64,000 bases of DNA from Oceanobacillus zhaokaii. Its GTDB lineage: Bacteria > Bacillota > Bacilli > Bacillales > Amphibacillaceae. Of this stretch, positions 1 through 7,732 are shown one piece after another. Location: contig NZ_CP024848.1 in NCBI RefSeq assembly GCF_003352005.1, positions 2,489,001-2,553,000 on the forward strand, read 5' to 3'. The stretch's first letter is position 1; the number at the start of each line of letters is the position of its first letter. Position numbers and translations under genes: made by a program. Below the pieces are notes generated by a model. It made no database searches and was not told the origin of the DNA. It was given only the letters and a program-made list of their open reading frames with translations.

Positions 1-1299
1 GCTGACGACGAATATGCGAATCTATCTCTCGCAATCGGGGGTACGTCAAAGGGGGTTACTCTCGAAGAAAATACGAATGCCTATGCAACATTTGCTAACA
101 ATGGACAATTTGTCGATGCCTATATGATTGATAGGATTACAACAGTAGATGGAGACGTTATTTATCAGCATGAAAGCAAACCTGTTCCAGTATTTTCACC
201 GCAAACAAGTTATTTAACACTAGACATGATGCGTGATGTTATTTCCGAAGGATCTGCAGCATACTTAAATTCACAATTAAAGTATCGAAATGTTGATTGG
301 GCAGGAAAAACTGGAACATCGCAAAACACAGAAAATGTGCAATTTGTTGCCTCTAATCCTAATGTAACGTTTGGTGCATGGATTGGTTATAAAACACCAG
401 ATTCATTAGTCTGTGAATCATGTGACCTGCATCATACGAATCGAAATATCAAGCTCTGGGCTGAACTTGTAAACGCGGCATCTGATATAAATCCGGAATT
501 AATGGTACCTGCTGAGAACTTCGCACGACCAGATGGGATTGTTGAGCAAAGCTATTGTTCTATTTCAGGAATGCTTCCATCTGATCTATGTTCCAGAGCA
601 GGACTCGTTAAGACGGATCTCTTTAATGCCAAGTTTGTCCCTACACAACGAGATGACAGTTTAATTACGGGAAGACAAGTAATTGTTAATGGAAAATCTG
701 TATTAGCAGGTGCAAAAACACCAGCTGAATTTGTCCAAGGTGATGGCTTGACATTCAATCCAGAATTTTTGAAGCGGAATGGCTATGATCGCCTATCCGA
801 TCTTACCCAGCTCTTCCCAGCAGCTGAGCGAAGTAAATGGGAAAAAATCGGCATCCCAAGTGCGAGTATTGGCAGCTCGGTTTCAGATGACGGTAAAGCA
901 CCAGGTGCTCCTACTTCCGTTACGAAATCAGGTAGTAACTTAACATGGAAAATACCTGGCAGTAAAGATGTAGTTGGTTACCGTATCTATCGTGCAGAAA
1001 AGCCTGGTGGTAAGTTTACGAAGATTGGACAAACAACATCAACGTCCTATTCAATCGGAAACGGTGCTGGAGTATATCATGTAAAAGCAGTTGATTATTT
1101 CGGCTTAGAATCCGCCGCATCTAAGGAAGTAGCAGTTGGTGCTCCAAAAGTCGAGCTTCCGGAAAAGCCTGAAAAAGCAGAAGAAGAGAAACCGGAAGAA
1201 GAGAAAACAGAAGAAGATAGCGGGGAAGAAACTGCAGAAGAAACAAGTGAAGACACCCCACCTGCTGAAGAAAACGCAGAAAATAGCGACACCGAGTAA
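1..1299 (+). CDS. Class A penicillin-binding protein (PBP1A type), 3' part
   Basis: The frame is open from the first base, so the start lies outside the window; 432 residues are visible. This is the C-terminal half of the transpeptidase domain, which cross-links peptidoglycan on the outer face of the membrane. The KTGT active-site box is at visible residues 103-106. A fibronectin type III-like domain follows (about 300-380, ending in AVDYFGLESAAS), then a Glu-rich tail of about 50 residues. FN3 plus a charged tail is known from PBP1 of bacilli. The very acidic tail fits a halotolerant lifestyle, but that is inference. Family assignment is firm; which PBP paralogue it is cannot be decided without the N-terminal glycosyltransferase part. 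Confidence 0.9.
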   Translation, partial: ADDEYANLSLAIGGTSKGVTLEENTNAYATFANNGQFVDAYMIDRITTVDGDVIYQHESKPVPVFSPQTSYLTLDMMRDVISEGSAAYLNSQLKYRNVDWAGKTGTSQNTENVQFVASNPNVTFGAWIGYKTPDSLVCESCDLHHTNRNIKLWAELVNAASDINPELMVPAENFARPDGIVEQSYCSISGMLPSDLCSRAGLVKTDLFNAKFVPTQRDDSLITGRQVIVNGKSVLAGAKTPAEFVQGDGLTFNPEFLKRNGYDRLSDLTQLFPAAERSKWEKIGIPSASIGSSVSDDGKAPGAPTSVTKSGSNLTWKIPGSKDVVGYRIYRAEKPGGKFTKIGQTTSTSYSIGNGAGVYHVKAVDYFGLESAASKEVAVGAPKVELPEKPEKAEEEKPEEEKTEEDSGEETAEETSEDTPPAEENAENSDTE

Positions 1300-1304
1300 A
1301 CACG

Positions 1305-1334
1305 TAGAGAAGCAATCCGCTTCTCTATTTTTTT
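1305..1334 (+). terminator. Rho-independent terminator of the PBP gene
   Basis: A perfect 9-bp stem (TAGAGAAGC / GCTTCTCTA) with a 5-nt loop is followed by a run of seven T, directly after the PBP stop codon. Confidence 0.85.
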
Positions 1335-1573
1335 GTAGTTAAGAAAATATAAAAACTTCATTATCCTAATAATAAAGTTAGCCCGAATTTAGAATTGGCA
1401 ATGTTTTTTCCGCTAAATACTAGTGCATTTTAGGGAAACGTTAAGTCTTCGTCAGAAAAGACCTCCGCATTTTTAAAGAATCTCTCGCCTTCCAGAAATC
1501 ATTAATGATCCTCCAATAAATTAACCCGATAAATAACTTTCAAAAAATACTAAAAATTTCTTTATAAATCCTG

Positions 1574-1601
1574 TATAATAGAGTTATGTAAGCGTATTAC
1601 A
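1574..1601 (+). promoter_or_regulatory. acuA promoter -10 and cre-like CcpA site
   Basis: TATAAT at 1574-1579 is a good -10 box; the -35 region is weak. Just downstream, over the expected start of transcription, lies TGTAAGCGTATTACA (1587-1601), an inverted repeat TGTAA/TTACA around a CG core. It matches the left half of the cre consensus well and the right half poorly. acuABC is under CcpA control in B. subtilis, and ccpA lies about 9 kb away here. The stretch 1335-1573 shows no other recognisable feature. Confidence 0.55.
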
Positions 1602-1618
1602 CTTTAGGTGGTGAAACA

Positions 1619-2272
1619 ATGAAACACACTAAGACCTACAACCAACGAATCCTGGAAACTTCAAAAGGAGCCATTGTAATCGAAGGCCCGGTTGCTAGAA
1701 ATGAATTGGAGCTATATCATTTCCATGAGCATTTGAAGGCATTCCGACCAGCACCGAAGCAATTTGAAGCAGTATTAGACATTGCGGACATTTCGGAAGG
1801 ACGAATTATTATCGCTCGGACAGAGGATACCATTATCGGCTATGTAACATACTTGCACCCAGACCCTCTTGAAAGATGGTCCACCTTTAATATGCAGGAT
1901 TTAATCGAGTTAGGTGCAATTGAAATCATTCCTGATTATCGCGGTGAAAGAGTCGGTTCAAGCCTCATCGAAGTTTCTATGCGCGATGAATATATGGAGA
2001 ATTATATTATCATTTCCACCGAATATTATTGGCACTGGGATTTAACTGGTACTAACTTAAGCATTTGGAACTATCGTAAAGTGATGGAAAAAATGATGGC
2101 AGCAGGTGGTCTATTACCTGCACCTACCGATGATCCAGAGATAATCTCACATCCAGCAAACTGCTTGATGGTTCGTATCGGCAAAAATGTGCCCCAAGAG
2201 TCAATTGAAACATTCGACCTACTGCGTTTTCTTGGTCGTCATAAAAATCGTTCCATGAGGGAGGGTATTTAA
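1619..2272 (+). CDS. acuA: AcuA, GNAT protein acetyltransferase
   Basis: A 217-residue GNAT acetyltransferase matching the AcuA family (about 210 residues). AcuA acetylates the catalytic lysine of acetyl-CoA synthetase AcsA and switches it off. The acetyl-CoA binding motif A is visible as IPDYRGERVGSSLIEV, with the R-G-x-x-G signature, about one-half along the protein. The ATG is preceded by AGGTGGTG at good spacing. It is the first gene of acuA-acuB-acuC, with one base between acuA and acuB. acsA is not in the window; in B. subtilis it lies divergently upstream, whereas here the upstream neighbour is a PBP gene. Confidence 0.93.
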   Translation: MKHTKTYNQRILETSKGAIVIEGPVARNELELYHFHEHLKAFRPAPKQFEAVLDIADISEGRIIIARTEDTIIGYVTYLHPDPLERWSTFNMQDLIELGAIEIIPDYRGERVGSSLIEVSMRDEYMENYIIISTEYYWHWDLTGTNLSIWNYRKVMEKMMAAGGLLPAPTDDPEIISHPANCLMVRIGKNVPQESIETFDLLRFLGRHKNRSMREGI

Positions 2273-2273
2273 T

Positions 2274-2924
2274 ATGTTAGTAGAAGAAATTATGACACAA
2301 GATGTCATTACATTGCCGCCCACTGCAACGATTGCACAGGGCTTGAGATTATTACAGGATTATCGAATTCGGCATATACCAATTGTAAATGAACAAAACC
2401 ATGTGATTGGCATTGTTTCTGACCGTGATATTCGCGATGCGAGTCCTTCAATTTTCATAAGGAATAGCGATCACCAGGAATTACAAAATGAAATTCAGAC
2501 CATTATGAGCAGTCCAGTTATTAGTGTGCATCCACTTGATTTTGTAGAGGAAATTGCCCGCGTTTTTCATGATAAGGAGATTGCCTGCCTTCCAGTTGTG
2601 CAAAATCATAAATTGGTTGGCGTCGTAACGGAAAAAGATATGCTGCACACATTAATTCAACTAACAGGAACAAATGTGCAAAGCTCGCTCATTGAAGTAA
2701 AAGTGCTTGATATCCCAGGAATGCTGCCAGGTGTAACAGCTATTCTAGGGAAACGCAATGTTAATATCGTATCCGTCTTAATCTATCCATATAAAGATGA
2801 TCCTGATTATAAAATTCTCGTTTTCCGAATTCAAACGATGAATCCAACGCCCGTTATTCAAGATTTACGAAATGCTGGATATAATCTGCTTTGGCCGAAC
2901 AACATTTCGGAGCCTAGACTATGA
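2274..2924 (+). CDS. acuB: AcuB, CBS-ACT domain protein of acetoin/acetate utilisation
   Basis: 216 residues with two CBS domains (about 1-60, VEEIMTQDVITLPP; and 77-135, IMSSPVISVHPLD) followed by an ACT-like domain (about 140-213, with VLDIPGMLPGV). CBS pairs usually bind adenine nucleotides, and ACT domains bind small ligands such as amino acids. AcuB accompanies AcuA and AcuC in bacilli, but its exact biochemical role is not settled. Its stop overlaps the acuC start by four bases (ATGA), so translation is coupled. Confidence 0.92.
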   Translation: MLVEEIMTQDVITLPPTATIAQGLRLLQDYRIRHIPIVNEQNHVIGIVSDRDIRDASPSIFIRNSDHQELQNEIQTIMSSPVISVHPLDFVEEIARVFHDKEIACLPVVQNHKLVGVVTEKDMLHTLIQLTGTNVQSSLIEVKVLDIPGMLPGVTAILGKRNVNIVSVLIYPYKDDPDYKILVFRIQTMNPTPVIQDLRNAGYNLLWPNNISEPRL

Positions 2925-4081
2925 CTAGAAATGCAACATTCGTTTTCTCTAATGATTATTTGCAATACCAGTTTAATCAGGACCATCCATTTAACCAGCA
3001 ACGGGTTATTATGACAAAGGAATTACTTGAGTCGACTGCAATTTTAAAGGATCAGGATATTATCAAGCCACGATTTGCAACCGATGAGGAATTACTTTTA
3101 TTTCATAACTTCCACTATATCGAAGCTGTTAAAAAGGCTGGAACAGGCAAGCTCAATAAGGAAGAAGGTTTACTTTATGGATTAGGGACAGAAGATACCC
3201 CTATATTTCCGAATATGCATGAAGCCGCGAGTCTCATAGTCGGGGGTTCTTTAACTGCAATAGATTCGGTATTGAACGGCGAATCTGACCATTCACTCAA
3301 TCTCGGAGGTGGTCTCCATCATGGATTCAAACGGAAAGCATCTGGTTTTTGCATTTACAATGATGCTGCCATTGCGATTAAATACATTCGGGAAAACTAT
3401 CATTTAAAAGTATTATATGTTGATACAGATGCACATCACGGTGATGGCGTACAGTCTGCTTTTTATGACGATCCGAATGTTTGTACTTTTTCAATCCACG
3501 AAACAGGACGATACCTCTTTCCTGGTACTGGTGAAGTGAACGAACGTGGAATAAAAGAAGGCCATGGCTACTCATTTAATTTACCAATCGATGCATTCAC
3601 ACAGGATGAATCTTTCATCGAAGTTTATGAATCCGCTTTCAATAATATAGCAGCCTTTTTTAAACCAGATGTTATTCTTACCCAAAATGGTGCAGATGCA
3701 CATTGCTATGATCCTCTCACCCATTTATGTGGCACAATGGAAATTTATGAAAGAATACCTGCATTGGCACATGAGTTGGCACATACTTACTGCGACGGAA
3801 AATGGATTGCATTAGGTGGCGGTGGCTATGATATCTGGCGTGTTGTTCCGCGAGCATGGGCACAAATTTGGAATGTAATGAAGGTAGGACAAATCGCAGC
3901 CGGTGACCTGCCAGTGGAATGGCTGAAGAAATGGCAGCAGAAATCGCCAATTCCCCTCCCCCACCACTGGCATGATACAAGTGAAGCCTATCCAATTATA
4001 CCAAGGAAAGAAGAAATTAATGAGAAAAACAAGAAGAACTTACAGCATATGTTAAAGTATACGAATAAATTTACTAGCTAG
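2921..4081 (+). CDS. acuC: AcuC, class I HDAC-like protein deacetylase
   Basis: 386 residues of the histone deacetylase superfamily. Zn-site and catalytic motifs are intact: GLHHG near residue 132, DTDAHHGDG at 168-176, NGADAH and GGGGYD further on. AcuC removes the acetyl group that AcuA places on acetyl-CoA synthetase and so reactivates it. It overlaps acuB by four bases and ends the acuABC operon. The length matches B. subtilis AcuC (about 387). The next gene on this strand is more than 90 bases downstream, and no strong terminator lies directly behind the stop. Confidence 0.93.
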   Translation: MTRNATFVFSNDYLQYQFNQDHPFNQQRVIMTKELLESTAILKDQDIIKPRFATDEELLLFHNFHYIEAVKKAGTGKLNKEEGLLYGLGTEDTPIFPNMHEAASLIVGGSLTAIDSVLNGESDHSLNLGGGLHHGFKRKASGFCIYNDAAIAIKYIRENYHLKVLYVDTDAHHGDGVQSAFYDDPNVCTFSIHETGRYLFPGTGEVNERGIKEGHGYSFNLPIDAFTQDESFIEVYESAFNNIAAFFKPDVILTQNGADAHCYDPLTHLCGTMEIYERIPALAHELAHTYCDGKWIALGGGGYDIWRVVPRAWAQIWNVMKVGQIAAGDLPVEWLKKWQQKSPIPLPHHWHDTSEAYPIIPRKEEINEKNKKNLQHMLKYTNKFTS

Positions 4082-4173
4082 GAATTGTGCAAAACTCCCG
4101 TGAGTTGTAAGAAAAAACTAGGAAATAAACATTAGAATAAATTGGTATTATCGTTTTAAAAAGGAGAAGTCAT

Positions 4174-4341
4174 ATGAAATATTTAGAAGAAACTATAATT
4201 ATTATATCTGTTTGTTGGATGATAATTTATTTGTATGGCTTATACCAATTAAATTCTGTCGCTTATAATCATTGGTTAATTTTTATACCAATACTATTAG
4301 TTTTATAGGGATTATTTATTTTTTGGAATAAAAAGAAATAG
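4174..4341 (+). pseudogene. Small membrane protein gene with an in-frame amber stop
   Basis: A strong ribosome binding site (AAGGAGAAG) lies seven bases before ATG 4174. The frame gives a 44-residue, two-helix hydrophobic peptide starting MKYLEETIIIISVCW and ending IFIPILLVL at a TAG (4306-4308). The same frame continues after the TAG with GLFIFWNKKK and a second TAG at 4339. A hydrophobic end plus a positive tail (WNKKK) is a typical cytoplasmic ending of such proteins. The first TAG therefore looks like a recent nonsense mutation in a 55-codon gene. A functional 44-residue product is possible. No family is recognised. Confidence 0.5.
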
Positions 4342-4371
4342 TTAATAATCAAAATTAATATTACTATCTAA

Positions 4372-4401
4372 AAAGGCTTAGAGAAATATCTCTAGGCCTT
4401 T
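4372..4401. terminator. Hairpin, possible bidirectional terminator
   Basis: A 13-bp stem with one G-T pair (AAAGGCTTAGAGA / TCTCTAGGCCTTT) and a 4-nt loop. Read on the minus strand it is followed by five T, on the plus strand only by three. It separates the small membrane ORF from the decayed frame on the other strand. Confidence 0.55.
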
Positions 4402-4432
4402 ACAGCGATTCTCTTAATTAAAAAACTTCATC

Positions 4433-4651
4433 TCAAATAAATTGTAAAGCAACTTTATTATTCCCATATGACCAAACAGTGTTTTCTATTAGTAGGTTAT
4501 TATTAATTTTTTCAATCCACACCTGCTTTAATTTAGGAAAATGCTTCTGTCTTTAACTCTACTTAAGTATTAAAATCAATCCATGTTCATAGCTAATTGT
4601 TTGCATCCAATCGTGTGAACTTATCCCTCTCCTTGTTATTCTCAAATCCAA
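4433..4651 (-). pseudogene. Possible decayed coding remnant
   Basis: On the minus strand one frame reads as protein-like sequence (starting LDLRITRRGISSHDWMQ, ending WSYGNNKVALQFI) over 73 codons. It is broken by two close stops in the middle (TAG and TAA near 4550) and has no start codon at its upstream end. It ends at a stop at 4433, before the hairpin 4372-4401, which would act as its terminator. I recognise no family. Together with the neighbouring amber-interrupted gene, it marks 4.1-4.7 kb as a stretch of gene decay. Beyond it, 4652-4789 shows only the leader of the next gene. Confidence 0.3.
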
Positions 4652-4789
4652 TCAAGATTAGACAGACAAGCTAATTAAAGCTATAATAAATTAGATAAAG
4701 ACCTTAATTGCTTTTTGCTGTAAATATGGTCGGAAAACTTGCTAGCACAGCGAAATATGTAATTAACACGTATGATAGGAGACGAAACA

Positions 4790-6262
4790 ATGCTATTAAC
4801 TTCAATTTTACAAGGCCTATCTTTTGATGTAATTCAAGGAGATATCAATCAAGAAATTCACTCCATCGCCTACGACTCCCGGGATGTACAAGCAAACAGC
4901 GTATTTGTTGCAATCTCTGGATTTTCTGTTGATGGACATAACTATATAGATAGCGCGATTGAACGTGGCGCTAGTATCATTATTGCAGAACGAAATATTA
5001 AAACAGATAAAGATGTGACGATTTTACAAGTTGCAAATACAAGAAATGCGTTAGCACTTATTTCTGCAAACTTCTATCAACATCCAACAGAAAAATTAAA
5101 CTTAATCGGAATTACTGGAACGAACGGAAAAACGTCCATTTCCTATTTTATTAAATCCATTTATGAGGAAGCCAAGAAATCAATTGCCCTCATTGGTACA
5201 ATAGGAACGGTAATAAATGACCAATTAATCCAAACAAAAAATACAACGCCAGAATCTCTAAATCTACAGCAATTCTTTGCAGCTATGCTAGAAGAAAACA
5301 CGGAAAATTGCATGATGGAGGTTTCTTCCCATGCCCTCAATTTGGACCGGGTTGCCTATAGCAGATTTAATACAGGAATTTTTACGAACCTTACACCGGA
5401 CCATCTTGAGTTGCACAAAAATATGGACGAGTATTTCGAAGCAAAAGCAAAATTATTTGAGATGACCGATTCTTGGAATATCATCAATGCAGACGACCCG
5501 TATGGAAGAAAACTCGCTGATCGAGTAAAAGACTATAATACGAAACTAGTCACTTATGGAATTCATAATCAAGCAGATATTTCTGCAACGGACATAGAAT
5601 ATTCTTTTAATCATACAATCTACACGGTGAACACACCTACAGAGAGCGTTAAGATTAAAGTAAACCTGCCTGGAGAAATCTATGTTTTAAATAGTTTAGC
5701 TGCCATTGCTTGTGCATATTACAATGGAATTCCTATCGAGGTCATCCAGCAAGGAATTAATCATGTAAAAGGAATTAAAGGCCGTCTTGAAGTAGTCTAT
5801 GAAAAAGATGATTTCAAAGTAATTGTCGACTTCGCACATACAGAGGATGCATTGGCAAAAGCAATCAATACGTTAAGACCATTTGCAAAAGGTCGAATCA
5901 TCCTTGTATTTGGCGTCTATGCAGACCTTAGCGAGGATGGAAAACAGAAATTTAATGGTATGGCCAAAGTTGCGTCAACGCTTGCTGATCTTTCCATTAT
6001 CACATTGGACAACCCCAAACATCATGATCCAAATGTGATTATGAAAGAAACGATCGAGGCAATGGAGAAACATAATGGAACATATGAGGCAATCCCTGAT
6101 CGTAAGGAAGCAATCGAACACGCGATTAACATTAGTAACGAAAATGACGTTATCCTAATTGCAGGAAAAGGACATGAAACAACACAAATTATCGGCAGCT
6201 TGGAAATTCCTTTTAATGAAAGGGAAATTGCCTTAGATGCTCTAGCAGCAAAAACATTTTAA
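4790..6262 (+). CDS. MurE-like Mur ligase paralogue
   Basis: A 490-residue Mur ligase: an N-terminal UDP-MurNAc binding segment (YDSRDVQANSVFVAISG), a central ATPase with P-loop GTNGKTS near 110-116, TTPESLNLQ, MEVSSHALNLDR, and a C-terminal domain ending in IAGKGHETTQIIG. MurE adds the third peptide residue to UDP-MurNAc-dipeptide. Two conserved places differ. The usual GCGGDRDxxKRP is GVYADLSEDGKQKF (375-388), and the mDAP-binding DNPR is DNPKHHDP (407-414). The ATG at 4790 is chosen because AGGAGA lies seven bases before it; an in-frame ATG at 4772 has none. It is paired with the racemase that follows and lies outside any cell-wall gene cluster. It is probably a second, specialised MurE-type ligase with a different amino acid substrate (inference). 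Confidence 0.8.
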   Translation: MLLTSILQGLSFDVIQGDINQEIHSIAYDSRDVQANSVFVAISGFSVDGHNYIDSAIERGASIIIAERNIKTDKDVTILQVANTRNALALISANFYQHPTEKLNLIGITGTNGKTSISYFIKSIYEEAKKSIALIGTIGTVINDQLIQTKNTTPESLNLQQFFAAMLEENTENCMMEVSSHALNLDRVAYSRFNTGIFTNLTPDHLELHKNMDEYFEAKAKLFEMTDSWNIINADDPYGRKLADRVKDYNTKLVTYGIHNQADISATDIEYSFNHTIYTVNTPTESVKIKVNLPGEIYVLNSLAAIACAYYNGIPIEVIQQGINHVKGIKGRLEVVYEKDDFKVIVDFAHTEDALAKAINTLRPFAKGRIILVFGVYADLSEDGKQKFNGMAKVASTLADLSIITLDNPKHHDPNVIMKETIEAMEKHNGTYEAIPDRKEAIEHAINISNENDVILIAGKGHETTQIIGSLEIPFNEREIALDALAAKTF

Positions 6263-6293
6263 TGTAATCAATTCACATTTTGGTGGTGCAATC

Positions 6294-7028
6294 ATGAAAG
6301 ACAAAAAGTTAGGAATCATTGGTGGAATGGGACCTTTAGCAACAAAGGTTTTCTATGAAAAAATCATTAATCATACCGTGGCACATAAGGATCAGGACCA
6401 TATTGATACAATCATCCTAAGTCACGCCACCCTCCCCGACCGTACCGAAGCAATATTACGTGGTGAGGGAAAGACTTTTTTAAATGCTGTTAAAAAAGAT
6501 ATTGAACTACTCGAACATGCTGGAGTTGCTAATATCGCAATCCCATGTAATACTTCCCATTATTTCTATGATGAAATGCAAGCAATGACAAAAATTAATA
6601 TTATTAACATGATTCGTGAAACTGCAGAATATATTTATCACAAACATGGTAAAGGAAGTAAGGTCGGCATCCTAGCAACAAACGGTACAATCTCTACCGG
6701 AATTTATGAGAATGAATGTAGAAGAAGTGAGCTTGATCCCTTCCATCCGAACGAAGATACACAGGATAAAATAATGAACATCATTTATAACATTAAAGCA
6801 GATGTGAATTATCAACCAGATGGGCTCGAATCTTTGATACATGACTTAATAACAAAAGAAGAATGTGCTTGCGTTATCTTAGGCTGTACGGAATTATCTT
6901 CCGTCATTTTAAGTGAGGAAAGTAAAAAACATTGTATTGATCCGATGGAGATTTTAACAGAAAATGCAATACGATTATCTGAAAAACGTTCAAAACTATC
7001 GTTAATCGATGAGCAAGTATTTATCTGA
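6294..7028 (+). CDS. Aspartate/glutamate racemase family protein
   Basis: 244 residues of the Asp/Glu/hydantoin racemase family, cofactor-independent. Both catalytic cysteines are present: PCNTSH (Cys 85) and GCTEL (Cys 198). The N-terminus KLGIIGGMGPLAT is the family signature. Members make D-aspartate, D-glutamate or, in RacX/YgeA types, other D-amino acids. It starts 31 bases after the MurE-like gene with GGTGGTG before the ATG, so the two are probably cotranscribed. The pairing suggests that the racemase supplies a D-amino acid to the ligase, but the substrate cannot be read from sequence alone. Confidence 0.85.
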   Translation: MKDKKLGIIGGMGPLATKVFYEKIINHTVAHKDQDHIDTIILSHATLPDRTEAILRGEGKTFLNAVKKDIELLEHAGVANIAIPCNTSHYFYDEMQAMTKINIINMIRETAEYIYHKHGKGSKVGILATNGTISTGIYENECRRSELDPFHPNEDTQDKIMNIIYNIKADVNYQPDGLESLIHDLITKEECACVILGCTELSSVILSEESKKHCIDPMEILTENAIRLSEKRSKLSLIDEQVFI

Positions 7029-7045
7029 TTGGATTTTAAGTGTGC

Positions 7046-7292
7046 GTTCTAAAAAGGAGGATAAAAAGGACCGAGAAGTTCGAGGCGGCGTAGCTTTGAG
7101 TAGCGGGCTTCCACAGGATGTTGTGACTTCTATGTTGCCCACAGGACGTGGGCGGTTTTAATAGAAGTTCCTTAACTGTTTTAGTGTGAGCAAACGTTCT
7201 TGCACGCAGGAAAAGTGTCTTTCTTTTCTAAGGAACGGAAAAGCAAGCCAACGAAGAAATTCGATGTGTCATTTTTACCGGACTTTTTGAAC
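7046..7292 (+). repeat. Repeat family A, copy 1 (about 247 bp, structured)
   Basis: This stretch recurs in inverted orientation at 15325-15569 with only scattered differences. The ends are short inverted repeats (GTTCTAAAAAG at the left, CTTTTTGAAC at the right). Inside are nested stems: ACTTCTAT/ATAGAAGT enclosing GCCCAC/GTGGGC, and GTTCCTT/AAGGAAC enclosing GAAAAG/CTTTTC. There is no coding capacity. It could be a MITE-like element or a repeated structured RNA. It lies in the leader of the TTG-start gene at 7318. Confidence 0.85.
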
Positions 7293-7317
7293 ATCTTCTA
7301 AAAAGGAGGAGATACTG

Positions 7318-7536
7318 TTGAAGCAACAAGACAAACAGAAGTTTGATAGCTTTCTCAAGGAATCATTCAAAAATGATGTTGTCGTCCGTGAATTGCGATT
7401 ATCAGATCCCGAGGTAGGTTACCTTCAACAATCTTTTCCAAATGCTGAAATAAGCAGCATATCAAAGAATAAGCAACAAGACAAACAATGGTATAAAGTA
7501 ACACTGCAAAAAGCACAGATACCGCAACACGTATAA
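7318..7536 (+). CDS. Hypothetical protein, 72 residues
   Basis: A small soluble protein starting with TTG, supported by the strong AAGGAGGAG seven bases upstream. It is rich in Gln and Lys, with the phrases VVVRELRLSDPEVGYLQQSFPNAEIS and KQWYKVTLQKA, and has no signal peptide or membrane segment. It is followed directly by a good terminator, so it is a complete transcription unit end. Repeat A copy 1 ends 26 bases before the start codon. I recognise no family. Confidence 0.65.
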   Translation: MKQQDKQKFDSFLKESFKNDVVVRELRLSDPEVGYLQQSFPNAEISSISKNKQQDKQWYKVTLQKAQIPQHV

Positions 7537-7537
7537 T

Positions 7538-7577
7538 AAAAATGACAGCCCTTATGAATATAAAGGCTGTCATTTTT
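7538..7577 (+). terminator. Terminator after the 72-residue gene
   Basis: Stem AAAATGACAGCC / GGCTGTCATTTT with a loop of about 14 nt, followed by TTTATTTAT. It also has an A-rich left flank, so it could serve the minus-strand motS transcript as well. Confidence 0.8.
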
Positions 7578-7633
7578 TATTTATCGGTATGCATTGTTTG
7601 TTGCTGCTTATTAAACTGCGACATAAGCGGAAT

Positions 7634-7716
7634 GTTGATTTCCGCTACGGACAGCGGCTTTCCACAGGATTCTTCGGAAGAATAGCCCTTCCGATGGATC
7701 TACAGCCGTTGCTATT
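7634..7716 (+). repeat. Repeat family E, copy 1
   Basis: It shares blocks with the reverse complement of 40581-40677: GTTGATTTCCGCT, CGGACAG, TTCGGAA, CTTCCGAT.GATC and CGTTGCT, in the same order. CTTCGGAAG can fold on itself. It lies between the convergent 72-residue gene and motS. Non-coding. Confidence 0.65.
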
Positions 7717-7732
7717 TCTCTTAATACCTTTA

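Noticed and set aside
1136..1342. Lys/Arg-rich frame of 68 codons over the PBP tail
   Set aside because: Shifted frame of the Glu-rich repeat codons of the PBP tail (GAA read as AAG/AGA).
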